A DNA stretch of 64,000 bases from Wolbachia endosymbiont of Tyrophagus putrescentiae (GCA_030441635.1 JAUEMM010000007.1:1-64000), one strand, 5' to 3'; shown: positions 44,640 through 54,237, counted from the stretch's first letter. Notes: a model not told the origin generated them from the sequence alone. Program-made: numbers and translations.

Positions 44640-46703
44640 ATGCTGAAAAAGTATTTCAGGTTATCAGTATACTTATTATTTTTAATATATATATGCATAT
44701 CAGTTTTCAGTTACAATTATAAAGACCCTTCTTTGAATACAGAAACGAATGCAAAAGTAACAAATTTGGGAGGAATAGTAGGTTCATATTTTGCTGATGT
44801 ACTAGTACAGTTTCTTGGGCTAACTAGCGTTACAATAATTACTACTATAGCTTACTTGCTCATTTTTAGGCCACAGCAGATATGGCTGAAGGCTTTATAT
44901 TTTACATCAATTAATTTGGGAATATGCGTTATATTGTCTGAACTTGCATTGGATATAACTGCAAAATACAGGCATGGAGGAATGTTAGGAAGTGTATTAA
45001 TTGATAATTATCAATCTTCTCTGTTTGTAATAGCATTGTTAATAGGCTTGGTGGGATTTATTGGATGGAGGAAAACAGTCGGTTTTTTATTAAGGAAAGT
45101 AATCTCCCTGCCTTTTAGATCACGTAAATCATTCAAATTTTCTGAACCACCTGTTATACGTGCAGCCAAACAGCAAAGAAAAGTTATCGAAAAAGCTCCT
45201 TCAAAACTTGCGAGTAACTTTAAGTTGCCTAACGTTACTTTGCTTTCTAGAGGGCAGGAGCTATTGGAACAGAAGAAGTCAAATGAAGCGGAAGGCAGCC
45301 GAGTGTTATCCCTATTGGAACAAGTATTAAACGATTTTGGTATTCAAGGAAAGATTGTTAATGTCTGCTATGGACCAGTTGTAACTTTATATAAGCTTGA
45401 ACCACAAGCTGGAACGAAGTCAGCAAGAGTGATAGGACTTGCAGATGACATTGCACGCTCGATGAGTGCACTTTCAGCACGGATTTCAATAATTCGTGGC
45501 CAAAACGCTATGGGAATTGAATTGCCGAATAAGGAGAGAGAAATAGTAATGTTACGTGACTTACTTGAGTCATCTGAGTACCAGAATTCAAATTTAAATC
45601 TTCCTATTGCACTTGGTAAAGATATAGGCGGAAAGCCAGTGATTGCAGATCTAACTAAAATGCCACACTTGCTTGTTGCAGGTACTACCGGGTCAGGTAA
45701 GTCAGTTGCGATTAACACCATGATCCTCTCGCTGGTGTACCGATTAAGTCCCGATGAGTGTAAGATGATAATGATAGACCCTAAAATGCTGGAGCTTTCT
45801 ATATATGATTCCATACCGCATTTGATTGCCCCAGTAGTTACAGAACCGAAAAAAGCCATTATTGCACTCAAGTGGATAGTGAAAGAGATGGAAAATCGCT
45901 ACCGTATGATGTCATATTTGAATGTACGTAATGTTGTAAATTACAACCAGAAAATTACAGAGGCAATGAATAATGGTAAGGAGTTGGAACGAGTTGTACA
46001 GATTGGTTTTGATTCAACAACTGGCAAACCTCTGTTTGAAAAAGTGCCAATTAAAATGGAGACTTTTCCTTATATTGTAGTAGTTGTTGATGAAATGGCA
46101 GATCTCATGCTTGTTGCAGGCAAGGAAATAGAATGTTCTATTCAGCGCTTAGCTCAGATGGCTCGCGCTGCAGGAATACATATAATAATGGCAACCCAGC
46201 GCCCGTCTGTAGATGTGATCACCGGGGTAATAAAAGCAAATTTTCCGACCAGGATCAGTTTTGCTGTTACTTCTAAAATAGATAGTCGAACAATACTTGG
46301 TGAGCAGGGAGCTGAGCAGTTGCTGGGTATGGGTGATATGCTATACATGGCTTCTGGTGGAAAAATTATCAGAGTTCATGGTCCATTTGTCAGTGATGAT
46401 GAGGTGCAGAGCGTGGTTGAGCATTTGAAAACGCAAGGTGAACCAAGCTACATGGAAGAAATAACTAAAGAGGATGAAAGCTCTGTAGATGGTGAAGAGA
46501 ATGAGACGCAAGATGGGGAGAATGATCTATACAATCAGGCAGTGGCTATCATTCAAAGAGATCAGAAAGTTTCAACCAGCTATATTCAGCGGCAGCTTAG
46601 GATAGGTTATAATAGAGCTGCAAATATTGTTGAAAGGATGGAAAAAGAAGGAATAGTGAGTCCTCCGAATCATACAGGAAAAAGGGAGATATTAATTAAA
46701 TAA
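44640..46703 (+). CDS. ftsK: DNA translocase FtsK
   Basis: The protein of 687 residues moves chromosome ends through the closing septum. Four membrane helices occupy about residues 1-150, followed by a very short linker, the motor domain with Walker A GTTGSGKSVAIN and Walker B YIVVVVDEMADLML, and a C-terminal gamma winged helix (YNQAVAIIQRDQKVSTSYIQ...). It is much shorter than E. coli FtsK because of the reduced linker. It directly follows yggT. Confidence 0.95.
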   Translation: MLKKYFRLSVYLLFLIYICISVFSYNYKDPSLNTETNAKVTNLGGIVGSYFADVLVQFLGLTSVTIITTIAYLLIFRPQQIWLKALYFTSINLGICVILSELALDITAKYRHGGMLGSVLIDNYQSSLFVIALLIGLVGFIGWRKTVGFLLRKVISLPFRSRKSFKFSEPPVIRAAKQQRKVIEKAPSKLASNFKLPNVTLLSRGQELLEQKKSNEAEGSRVLSLLEQVLNDFGIQGKIVNVCYGPVVTLYKLEPQAGTKSARVIGLADDIARSMSALSARISIIRGQNAMGIELPNKEREIVMLRDLLESSEYQNSNLNLPIALGKDIGGKPVIADLTKMPHLLVAGTTGSGKSVAINTMILSLVYRLSPDECKMIMIDPKMLELSIYDSIPHLIAPVVTEPKKAIIALKWIVKEMENRYRMMSYLNVRNVVNYNQKITEAMNNGKELERVVQIGFDSTTGKPLFEKVPIKMETFPYIVVVVDEMADLMLVAGKEIECSIQRLAQMARAAGIHIIMATQRPSVDVITGVIKANFPTRISFAVTSKIDSRTILGEQGAEQLLGMGDMLYMASGGKIIRVHGPFVSDDEVQSVVEHLKTQGEPSYMEEITKEDESSVDGEENETQDGENDLYNQAVAIIQRDQKVSTSYIQRQLRIGYNRAANIVERMEKEGIVSPPNHTGKREILIK

Positions 46704-46733
46704 TTGACCTCTCAAATTTTTACTTTGTGGAAA

Positions 46734-47123
46734 TTAATGGAATTTGTGTATTACTCCAGTGCTAGCTAAAACTATGGTAAAACTATCAAAGGCAATCGGG
46801 TCATAATACCGTTCATATAATTCAATTGAACACTGCAAATTGATTCTATCTTTGGTATTGAGACTTATTTCGTAATCGTTAGTAGAATTGGTTATAGCAG
46901 AATTGTGTAATAATCGGTCTGCCAGCATACAGTCTAGGATGCCATTGATTTTTATTGTTATGTATCTACTTCCGCCGTAATCTAATATTTTTCTCCAGCC
47001 GAAATACGAGACATCTTTTATTTCTTCTATATTGTTACGCAAAGTAAACCTGAGATTTTTTATATTATTTAGTGAAACGTAATCGTTATTATAATCTTTA
47101 ATTTTCAATTGCAATTTGTTCAT
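46734..47123 (-). CDS. Major tail protein of a GTA-like remnant (TP901-1 type)
   Basis: The protein of 129 residues has the pattern of the phage major tail protein family used by Rhodobacter-type gene transfer agents (gp9). There is a beta-rich tube core with GWRKILDYGGSRYITIKING, then an insertion with DYEISLNTKDRINLQCSIELYERYYD and a final strand DSFTIVLASTGVIHKF. It overlaps the preceding gene by 26 nt. Together with the two upstream genes it gives the GTA order adaptor, terminator, tail tube. Unrelated to the WO prophage by sequence. Confidence 0.65.
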   Translation of the reverse strand: MNKLQLKIKDYNNDYVSLNNIKNLRFTLRNNIEEIKDVSYFGWRKILDYGGSRYITIKINGILDCMLADRLLHNSAITNSTNDYEISLNTKDRINLQCSIELYERYYDPIAFDSFTIVLASTGVIHKFH

Positions 47124-47490
47124 TGATGTCTCCTGTAATAAAAATGTTGAAGTTAATTATTGAGTGTAGAATTTCGTCATTCTGGATAATTGTGCAGTTA
47201 TTTTGCACAACCATTGCGTTGTTAGGACATTTAATATTCTGAATCGTTGAGTTAATGCATTTGATAATATTAAACGTATTATCCATTTGGTAAGTATACA
47301 CATCGCACGAAAGCTTCGCTTTGACTGAAGACTGAGAAAGCATGTTATATCCTGCTACATACAACCTTAAGTAGGGAATTGTGACTGTTTTAGGTAAGTA
47401 GTTATAAATATTGGTAACATGCTTATTTAACTCAGTATTATCTTTTAGCATAGAGTAAATATTGTTATATATAGTCTGAATTTTTTCCAT
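47098..47490 (-). CDS. Tail terminator-like protein of a GTA-like remnant (DUF3168 type)
   Basis: The protein of 130 residues resembles small DUF3168/gp10-like tail terminators: an N-terminal helix (IQTIYNNIYSMLKDN), a proline-rich turn (NYLPKTVTIPYLRLYV), then VKAKLSCDVYTYQMDN and a long strand end. In GTA clusters this protein (gp8) lies just before the major tail protein, as here. Size, fold pattern and synteny support the call, and individual motifs are weak. Confidence 0.55.
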   Translation of the reverse strand: MEKIQTIYNNIYSMLKDNTELNKHVTNIYNYLPKTVTIPYLRLYVAGYNMLSQSSVKAKLSCDVYTYQMDNTFNIIKCINSTIQNIKCPNNAMVVQNNCTIIQNDEILHSIINFNIFITGDINEQIAIEN

Positions 47491-47500
47491 AATTTAAACT

Positions 47501-48016
47501 CTACAGTACAACTTTTGGGTTACAAAATGGGGAGTAAACTTTTTTTATCTCAGATAAGTGGCTACTTATATCAGACTCACGGTTTTTATAGAGAATGGCA
47601 ACATGTTGTATTAGTCCTTGTTTTATCTGTCCAGGAACGTTATCATAACCAGCTTCATATGTGATATTGAGTTCCTGAGTATTGGTGGATTCGATATAAC
47701 TTCCCACAGAGCTGAAATAATACTCAAGCTTTTGATTTCTAGATGTAACCGAAATGATTTTCTGTACTGGTCCATAACTTAAATAAATTCTTCGCGGTAT
47801 GTGGCCTTCACAGGAAATTTGCCATGTTTGTTTCATGAGAGATTTTTCCATATGCCATTCAGCATAATCTGTTGACATGGCAATTAAACTCAGAATTAGC
47901 TGATCATCGTTTTGGTTATTCTCGATGCGTAAAAATGTTTTTACTTCCTCTAATGTTACCGGAAAAGCTCCAGATTTAGATTTACGTTGTGTAAATATAA
48001 TAGGTAAAATAGACAT
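47501..48016 (-). CDS. Head-tail connector of a GTA-like remnant (gp6-like)
   Basis: The protein of 171 residues matches the phage gp6-like connector group: PVTLEEVKTFLRIENNQNDDQLILSLIAMSTDYAEWHMEKSLM is the characteristic N-terminal helical part, followed by QTWQISCEG, LSYGPVQKI and NITYEAGYDNVPGQIKQGLIQHVAILYKNRE. Such adaptors seal the portal in HK97-like phages and in alphaproteobacterial gene transfer agents. It starts the three-gene remnant. Portal, capsid and terminase genes are not in this window. Confidence 0.75.
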   Translation of the reverse strand: MSILPIIFTQRKSKSGAFPVTLEEVKTFLRIENNQNDDQLILSLIAMSTDYAEWHMEKSLMKQTWQISCEGHIPRRIYLSYGPVQKIISVTSRNQKLEYYFSSVGSYIESTNTQELNITYEAGYDNVPGQIKQGLIQHVAILYKNRESDISSHLSEIKKVYSPFCNPKVVL

Positions 48017-48136
48017 AATGCTCTCCCTTATCTATGTTTACATATGCAGTATCATTACTTGCATTTAATATTGAGTTAAATTTAGTATGACTGTGCTTAT
48101 ATTTCTATAAACACCTGAAATTCTTGATTTTTTATA

Positions 48137-48421
48137 CTACGAATTTTTTATTACATGCTCTGCTGCTTTAAGAAGTAGACTGATAAACATTGTCTCCCCT
48201 TTTCTATTAATGGAATTAAAATTGCTGCTCTGTTGAGAATGGATATCTTTAAAAATTGAGTTTATTTCCTTAGTGAGTAAAGTACGGAATTTATTCACTT
48301 CGTCATATATAAGGTTCTCAATTTCATGTGCAAATTTGTCTTGACTAACTGCAGCTATGTCTTCAATTTTGTCGTAGAATTCTTCTAGCTTCTTTTCGTT
48401 ACTCTTAAAAATTTTCTTCAT
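48137..48421 (-). CDS. Small helical protein of unknown function
   Basis: The protein of 94 residues is almost wholly helical and charged, likely a coiled coil (KKLEEFYDKIEDIAAVSQ, EIENLIYDEVNKFRTLL). No family is recognised. The ATG at 48421 begins MKKIFKSNEKK. It lies upstream of the GTA-like genes on the same strand, but 120 nt separate them, so a link is not clear. Membrane or catalytic features are absent. Confidence 0.5.
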   Translation of the reverse strand: MKKIFKSNEKKLEEFYDKIEDIAAVSQDKFAHEIENLIYDEVNKFRTLLTKEINSIFKDIHSQQSSNFNSINRKGETMFISLLLKAAEHVIKNS

Positions 48422-48542
48422 ACTTACTGCATTAACTGTTGATGTGATTCTAGTGATAATTAGAAAACTACCGAAGTAAAAAAGGAGCTTTTTTGCTTTT
48501 AACTTTTAGAAATCCTTGAAAAAGTTATTAAAAATAAGCTTC

Positions 48543-49505
48543 CTATAAGAGAAAATTACTGAAAAAATCTATGATGCTTTTTTTTATCTCTGTTTTATTT
48601 ATCATGTTGTTAATTTTCAAACGAAACTCAGACGATCCTTTAATACCACTACTATACCAACCTATATGCTTACGTGCTATTTTTACTCCAGTTTCATCTC
48701 CATAGTATTCTATCATATCATCATAGTGCTCAATTATTATGTTTAGCTTTTCTGATGATGATAATTCAGGAATTTTTTTTCCTGCTATGAAGTGCATTGC
48801 TTGGTTGATTAGCCAAGGCTTGCCATAAGCACCACGGCCTATCATTACTCCATCAGCTCCGGACTCTTTGAGAGCGTTCTGAATGTCATCTAAGCTTTTT
48901 ATATCACCATTTACTATTACAGGAATTTTTACCTGCTCTTTCACATTTTTAATGAACTTCCAATCTGCATGACCATTGTAAAGCTGCGCTCTTGTTCTGC
49001 CATGCACAGTTATCATCTGTGCTCCAAGATCCTCTGCAATTTTTGCTAAGCGTGGAGCATTGCGATTTTCATCATTCCATCCAGTACGCATTTTAACTGT
49101 AACTGGCACGTTAACTGCATTAACCACAGCCTCTATTATTTCTGCAGCTTTTTTTTCATCACGCATTAAGGCTGAACCTGCATAACCATTGATAACTTTT
49201 TTGACTGGACAACCGAAATTTATATCTATTATTCTCGCTCCCATATCTTCATTTAATTTGGCAGCTTCTGCCATTACATCTGGCTCGCACCCTGCAAGTT
49301 GTACAGCTGTTAATTCATCGACTTTTGCTTTTTGTAGACTCTGGCGAGTTTGCATAATCATTGCTCTGCTGGCAATCATTTCTGAAACCAGCAGACTTGC
49401 ACCGAGTTTTTTGACCATTGACCTGAATGGGTAGTCAGTTACTCCAGACATTGGAGCTAAAATTACCGAAGAATCAATAGTTAAATTTCCTATTTGTAGG
49501 GGCAT
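48543..49505 (-). CDS. dusB: tRNA-dihydrouridine synthase
   Basis: The protein of 320 residues reduces uridines in tRNA with FMN. Motifs are [20 protein letters not shown], the active-site [10 protein letters not shown] with its cysteine, MRTGW and [17 protein letters not shown], and [13 protein letters not shown]. It is DusB-like. It lies 20 nt downstream of the C48 protease gene on the same strand and may share its transcript. Confidence 0.93.
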   Translation of the reverse strand: MPLQIGNLTIDSSVILAPMSGVTDYPFRSMVKKLGASLLVSEMIASRAMIMQTRQSLQKAKVDELTAVQLAGCEPDVMAEAAKLNEDMGARIIDINFGCPVKKVINGYAGSALMRDEKKAAEIIEAVVNAVNVPVTVKMRTGWNDENRNAPRLAKIAEDLGAQMITVHGRTRAQLYNGHADWKFIKNVKEQVKIPVIVNGDIKSLDDIQNALKESGADGVMIGRGAYGKPWLINQAMHFIAGKKIPELSSSEKLNIIIEHYDDMIEYYGDETGVKIARKHIGWYSSGIKGSSEFRLKINNMINKTEIKKSIIDFFSNFLL

Positions 49506-49525
49506 GAGTTAAAAATAGTCTTGTA

Positions 49526-50752
49526 CTATATTATATTACAAGGGAACCAAGCTGTACACTGCCAAGTTTGTGATGCATTAACTTCATTACTTGGGTCAGG
49601 ATCAAAAATTCCACCTCTTAGACCTTCTTGCCACTGCAAATCTCCCGTAAGAACTTCTGTAAACTCTTTCCTTTTCTCTTGCAGTCGTTCTGGTGTAAGT
49701 GTGCATTCTGATAATTTTTGAGTAACTTCATTAAATGATTTATTATCCTTAAATGTATCCACAATTGTTTTAGCATTTAGCAAAGCGAATACTCCACAGT
49801 TGTATTTATCTCTCTGTTGTTTAGTTCCTGAACTTTCTATATTGTTATTGTTTACTTCCATAGTTTCCTGTAATACACCCATTATATTATCTGAATCGAT
49901 TGCTTTAGAGACTAACTTATTTTTTGCTTTTCTTGAATACTGTAGTGTTTCTTGAATATCATTTTTTTTCTCTGTATCCTTACCATCTTCTTTTGCTCTT
50001 ATTAATTCCTCAACCTTCTTATTTAAAGGCGTTATACATTCATTAGAAATGTTGTTAGCAAGGCTTATATCATCTATAATCTTGCGATTAATTTCTTTTG
50101 GTAACTGATGGCCAAATGAGTCACAGTAATAAGCCATAAATTGTTCATTCACTGAATTGCGTGCCACAATCAGTGTAACCCAGTGACTATTATTTATATT
50201 TATAATTGAAACAAATATTATGTCTCGATTTTCTTTCTCGACTTTTTCTTTATATTCTTTTAGTCGTTCATTTAAAGAATTTACATCACCAGGTACACAA
50301 AAAAATACGCCGCTTGTTATGGATTCCTCAGAATATCCATATATCAGCCTTGCAATATGGGTAATATCATGTTGCCGTAACCAGTAAGTGTAATTTTCCC
50401 TATTTGTCTGATGCACAAGAGTTTGCTGATCATCATGAAATTCTTGATCTAATGCCTCTAACTTTATATATCCATTATTTGAAATTTTCCTTTTGTCTAT
50501 CGAATCTTTCATAAGATAAAACAAAGATTTACCAACACTTAAAGCTAACCCGCATGCTATTGTAAAAATGACACCAAGTATAATCCAAGTGACAGTACTG
50601 GAAATTAGTAAAGCAGCCGGTAAAAGTAAGTAAAAAGAGGATGTTAAAGCGAGTGGTGCAATACAGATACTAGCTGCAGTGATTGCTGTGTAAAGACCTG
50701 CACCATATTTTAGGCCAGCTTTGAAATTCTTACGAAAATATTTATATTGCAT
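49526..50752 (-). CDS. Membrane-anchored C48/Ulp1-like cysteine protease, candidate deubiquitinase/deSUMOylase effector
   Basis: The protein of about 408 residues has two parts. Residues about 20-80 are strongly hydrophobic, likely two or three membrane helices. After a polar linker, the C-terminal part has the C48 catalytic set in order: H190 in NNSHWVTLIV, D211 in YYCDSFG, Q313 as oxyanion residue and C319 in DKYNCGVFALLNA, with the exact six-residue Q-to-C spacing of Ulp1. A polar insert of about 90 residues separates Asp from Cys. Family members remove SUMO, NEDD8 or ubiquitin, so the substrate should be in the host. The ATG at 50752 is preferred to a TTG at 50770. Plan resembles chlamydial ChlaDub1. 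Confidence 0.85.
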   Translation of the reverse strand: MQYKYFRKNFKAGLKYGAGLYTAITAASICIAPLALTSSFYLLLPAALLISSTVTWIILGVIFTIACGLALSVGKSLFYLMKDSIDKRKISNNGYIKLEALDQEFHDDQQTLVHQTNRENYTYWLRQHDITHIARLIYGYSEESITSGVFFCVPGDVNSLNERLKEYKEKVEKENRDIIFVSIININNSHWVTLIVARNSVNEQFMAYYCDSFGHQLPKEINRKIIDDISLANNISNECITPLNKKVEELIRAKEDGKDTEKKNDIQETLQYSRKAKNKLVSKAIDSDNIMGVLQETMEVNNNNIESSGTKQQRDKYNCGVFALLNAKTIVDTFKDNKSFNEVTQKLSECTLTPERLQEKRKEFTEVLTGDLQWQEGLRGGIFDPDPSNEVNASQTWQCTAWFPCNII

Positions 50753-50834
50753 ATAAAAACTCCACACCAATTACTTCAATATTATAGCAAATTTAAAAGA
50801 ATGTTAACTAATTTTTTTATTATTGAAGATTTGA

Positions 50835-51770
50835 ATGCTTTTTAGTACAATTCCTCATAATATTGTAGCGTTAATGGCTCTAACTGTAGCAGTTTTAAGT
50901 GGTGGATTTTCCTGCGAAAGAGAAGTATCTCTCATGAGCGGAAGAGCTATAAAGAAAGCTTTAGATAGTTTATCGTATAATGCAGTAGAAATAGATGTTG
51001 ACAGAAACATTGCTAATAGACTGAAAGAAATCAATCCTGATCTTGCGTTTATTGCTCTGCATGGCTCATATGGAGAGGATGGTTGCATTCAAGGTTTGTT
51101 GGAGATATTAGGGATAAAATACACTCATTCTGGAGTCATGGCTTCTGCTGTTGCTATGAACAAAGTAATGTCAAAGCATGTATTCAATTCGCTAGGTATT
51201 AGCACTCCAAAGGGTTATGTTATTAGCAGAGAAGATGTATTGAATAATAACATTCAGATTGACTATCCGTACGTTTTAAAACCGATAAGTGAAGGTTCAA
51301 GTATAGGGGTGCATATTGTATTCTCGGAAGAAGATTACCTAAAGCTGAAAAATGATAAATTGTTGGAGAGAATGATTATAGAAGAGTACATACCCGGTGT
51401 TGAGTTACAAACAGCTGTTTTATTAGATGAAGCAATTGGTACCATAGAAATACGGCCGAGAAATAAGTTCTATGATTATGAAGCAAAATATATAGATGGA
51501 TTTGCAGAACATATATTTCCTGCTAAAGTTTCGGATGATATATATCAGATGACTCTGAAGCATGCATTGGCAATACATAAATTTTTGGGATGCAGAACTG
51601 TCTCACGCTCAGATTTTCGTTATAATCCTGAAAACAATACCTTAAAAATGCTAGAGATTAATACCCATCCTGGTTTCACAGAATTATCGTTAGTGCCAGA
51701 AATTGCAAGACTAGCTAAAGGAATAGACTTTAATAAGTTGGTTAAGATCATTATTGAAGATAGATGCTAA
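50835..51770 (+). CDS. ddl: D-alanine-D-alanine ligase
   Basis: The protein of 311 residues makes the D-Ala-D-Ala dipeptide for lipid II. It has the ATP-grasp pattern: VAVLSGGFSCEREVSLMSG, LHGSYGEDGCIQGLLEILGIKYTHSG, YVLKPISEGSSIGVH and LEINTHPGFTELSLVPEIA. The start may instead be the ATG at 50874 (MALTVAVLSGG), which matches the usual family N-terminus better. It overlaps ftsQ by 7 nt. The missing ddl partner murB/murC cluster is elsewhere in the genome, with murC at 24,838. Confidence 0.94.
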   Translation: MLFSTIPHNIVALMALTVAVLSGGFSCEREVSLMSGRAIKKALDSLSYNAVEIDVDRNIANRLKEINPDLAFIALHGSYGEDGCIQGLLEILGIKYTHSGVMASAVAMNKVMSKHVFNSLGISTPKGYVISREDVLNNNIQIDYPYVLKPISEGSSIGVHIVFSEEDYLKLKNDKLLERMIIEEYIPGVELQTAVLLDEAIGTIEIRPRNKFYDYEAKYIDGFAEHIFPAKVSDDIYQMTLKHALAIHKFLGCRTVSRSDFRYNPENNTLKMLEINTHPGFTELSLVPEIARLAKGIDFNKLVKIIIEDRC

Positions 51771-52522
51771 ATAATATCACTAGAAGTCAAAGGCGCTTTC
51801 TTCGTAAATGTGCTTTGATTATTATTATGTCGCTTTTCTTAACATTAGTGATCTACAGCTCACTTGATAGAATAATAAGCTGTTTTGACTATTACTTAAC
51901 TAAATGTGATGAGTATACATCAAGTTTATTATTCAGTAGCGGATTTAGAACAGATGAAATAGTGGTCACTGGTAACAAATTTACAGATGAGAGGGACATT
52001 TTAAATTTGATAGATAAAACGCAGCCTATAGTGTATGTGCGGCTGGCGAAACTTGCAAAGAGTATAAAATCTATAAGTCAATGGGTAAAAAATGCAAGGA
52101 TTTACAGAATTTTACCTAATACTATCCATATTGATATAGATGAACACAAACCGTTTGCGATCTGGAAAGATGATGATAAAACGTATGTTATCGATTATGA
52201 AGGTAAAATTATTGTCGAGGACTATCAAATAAATGATCTGGTGATGATTTCTGGGCAAAATGCGCTATCGAATTTAAAGTTTGTCAGGGATATATTAGAG
52301 AGTAAAACGCAATTAAGCGGACAAATTTCTTCATTTGTTTTTGTTGGGAGTAGAAGATGGAATATAATTCTAAATAGTGGCCTAACAGTTAAACTTCCTG
52401 AAGATAATCCCCATAATGCATGGGATTATTTGGGTCGCTTACAAGATACAACTGATTTTACACTCAATAGTTGGAGCGTTATTGATATGCGTGTTATTGA
52501 TAAAGTTTTTGTTAAAAGGTAA
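51764..52522 (+). CDS. ftsQ: Cell division protein FtsQ
   Basis: The protein of 252 residues has a cytoplasmic start, one membrane helix (about residues 15-35), a POTRA domain ([25 protein letters not shown]) and the FtsQ periplasmic region ([29 protein letters not shown]). FtsQ links early and late divisome proteins. The ddl-ftsQ order is the relic of the dcw cluster. pdxJ follows after 4 nt. Confidence 0.92.
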   Translation: MLNNITRSQRRFLRKCALIIIMSLFLTLVIYSSLDRIISCFDYYLTKCDEYTSSLLFSSGFRTDEIVVTGNKFTDERDILNLIDKTQPIVYVRLAKLAKSIKSISQWVKNARIYRILPNTIHIDIDEHKPFAIWKDDDKTYVIDYEGKIIVEDYQINDLVMISGQNALSNLKFVRDILESKTQLSGQISSFVFVGSRRWNIILNSGLTVKLPEDNPHNAWDYLGRLQDTTDFTLNSWSVIDMRVIDKVFVKR

Positions 52523-52526
52523 TAAA

Positions 52527-53225
52527 ATGAAATTAGGCGTTAATATTGATCATATTGCAACAATTCGCAATGCACGTGGAACTCCATATCCAGATCCTGT
52601 AGCAGCAGCTAAAATAGCAATCGATGCAGGTGCAAACTTTATCACTGTGCACTTGAGAGAAGATAGGAGACATATTAGAGATGAAGATGTGTATAGGCTT
52701 AAGGATAGTATTAATGTTCCATTGAATCTAGAAATTGCAGCAACTGATGAAATGCTTGAAATAGTAAAAAAAGTAAAACCTTATTCTGTTTGTATAGTGC
52801 CAGAAAGAAGAGAAGAATTAACAACAGAGGGTGGCCTTAATATTGCAAGTGTATCCGATAAGCTATCCATTATAATGGAGGAAATGCATGACTGCGGCGT
52901 AAGAGTATCATTATTTTTAGACCCTAACGTAGAACAACTTAAGCATCTTAAGGTGAAACCTGATATCATAGAAATTCACACAGGGAAATATTGTAATAAC
53001 CCATCAGAAAAAAAACTGCAATTTATTGCTGATACTGCGGAATATATCTCTAAATTAAAAATAGAATGCCATGCGGGGCATGGCATAACATATGAACATG
53101 CTAAAAAAATAGCACAAATACGGCATATTTCAGCCTTTAATATTGGACACTACTTAATCAGCCAAGCCACCCTTTACGGCTTGTATAATTCAGTAAAAAT
53201 GATGAAAGTTCTAACATCTAATTAG
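52527..53225 (+). CDS. pdxJ: Pyridoxine 5'-phosphate synthase
   Basis: The protein of 232 residues condenses aminoacetone phosphate with deoxyxylulose phosphate to pyridoxine phosphate. Family signatures are [50 protein letters not shown], and AGHGITYEH near the end. The ATG at 52527 is chosen over an upstream start because it matches the universal N-terminus. A 9-bp perfect inverted repeat lies within the gene at 53066-53086. Confidence 0.95.
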   Translation: MKLGVNIDHIATIRNARGTPYPDPVAAAKIAIDAGANFITVHLREDRRHIRDEDVYRLKDSINVPLNLEIAATDEMLEIVKKVKPYSVCIVPERREELTTEGGLNIASVSDKLSIIMEEMHDCGVRVSLFLDPNVEQLKHLKVKPDIIEIHTGKYCNNPSEKKLQFIADTAEYISKLKIECHAGHGITYEHAKKIAQIRHISAFNIGHYLISQATLYGLYNSVKMMKVLTSN

Positions 53226-53227
53226 TC

Positions 53228-53524
53228 TTACTTTTCTTCATTTAAAATATCTGATAAAGTCTGACTTGTTTTAAATTTTACCCTCATCTTTGGAGGAACA
53301 ATCATTATATTACCATTTTGAGGATTGCGGCACTGTTTTTCCTTGCTTTTCATAGTATATAATGTACCTACTGAATGAAAACGTACCTCTCCTCCTTTAT
53401 GTAATACATTTTTGATTGTTTTCATAAATGCATCATAAATCTTACTCAATTCAGATTTTGTAATATCAACACTTATAGAAGAGCATTCTTCTTTTAGTTG
53501 GTTTATTAAATCTTCTTTACTCAT
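53228..53524 (-). CDS. HU/IHF-family DNA-binding protein
   Basis: The protein of 98 residues has the HU fold: N-terminal helices (SKEDLINQLKEECSSISVD), GGEVRFHSVGTLYTMKSKEKQCRNPQNGN with the conserved RNPQ(T/N)G arm motif, and PPKMRVKFKTSQTL. The intact RNPQNG arm suggests real DNA bending, unlike the homologue at 37071. It ends 3 nt from pdxJ, convergently. It may be the main nucleoid HU. Confidence 0.9.
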   Translation of the reverse strand: MSKEDLINQLKEECSSISVDITKSELSKIYDAFMKTIKNVLHKGGEVRFHSVGTLYTMKSKEKQCRNPQNGNIMIVPPKMRVKFKTSQTLSDILNEEK

Positions 53525-53763
53525 AATCTACCTTATATTAAAAATCAGTATACACAGATAGCATATTACGTCACCTGTTATAGTCAACTAAATTCGTTAC
53601 AGAATGGGTATGTTTTTACTGATTGATAACAAAAAGTTAGATTTTTTTACGTGTTTACAATTAGAAAAGGATTTCACTTTTATAAGCAAAGCTTAACCTA
53701 TAACACGAATAAATTATTGAAAATTAGATCCTGAAGATAAATGTTTTTGCTGCTAATGAGCTA

Positions 53764-54237
53764 CTACATTCCAAACTCTTCGTTGATTTTATCAACTATA
53801 TCTTGTGGAGGATTATCACCCCATCCTGAGTATAAGATTTCTCCGTAATCCGCAACATCCATAGAACCTGTTCTACTTTTTGCAAGAAACATTTCTTTTT
53901 TGTCTTTATCAATTAATACGTAGTGCCATGCTGATCTTCCGCGATCTTTACCACGTACTAGATATATGAGATCTGCTCTACTTCTTCTGGTTGCATCAGC
54001 AAAAGATCTTTCATTAATGGTACGGCTTTTACTTTTTATACTTCCGGTTTCAGAGAAAGGGTCTTTTTGAACGGATGGTGTTTTGCCTGCTAGTTCAGAA
54101 ATTTTACCTTTTGCGCCTAAAGCTTGCTCTTTACTATTTCCAGATGAGTACTTACTAGCAAATCCTCCCCCTGAGGTGTTGTTATCGTCATCATTGTTTT
54201 TTCTTGCAAAACGTTTAGTAAATGAATTATCTGTCAT
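53764..54237 (-). CDS. Conserved-type protein of unknown function with disordered N-terminus
   Basis: The protein of 157 residues has a low-complexity polar N-terminal half (residues 1-80, rich in Ser, Asn, Asp, Lys) and a compact C-terminal domain of about 75 residues: ADLIYLVRGKDRGRSAWHYVLIDKDKKEMFLAKSR...GEILYSGWGDNPP. That domain has a WHYVLI strand pattern like a small single-domain fold, but I do not recognise a family. There is no signal or membrane helix. It is divergent from miaA. The flexible N-terminus could be a secretion or localisation signal, which is speculative. Confidence 0.6.
   Translation of the reverse strand: MTDNSFTKRFARKNNDDDNNTSGGGFASKYSSGNSKEQALGAKGKISELAGKTPSVQKDPFSETGSIKSKSRTINERSFADATRRSRADLIYLVRGKDRGRSAWHYVLIDKDKKEMFLAKSRTGSMDVADYGEILYSGWGDNPPQDIVDKINEEFGM

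Noticed and set aside
45368..45871. Minus-strand frame of 167 codons within ftsK
   Set aside because: Antisense shadow of the conserved FtsK motor domain; no independent motif or start signal.
49526..50752. Reading the C48 protease as part of a cytoplasmic incompatibility cidA-cidB pair
   Set aside because: No CidA-like gene is adjacent, the neighbours are dusB and ddl, and the protein has an N-terminal membrane anchor unlike CidB.
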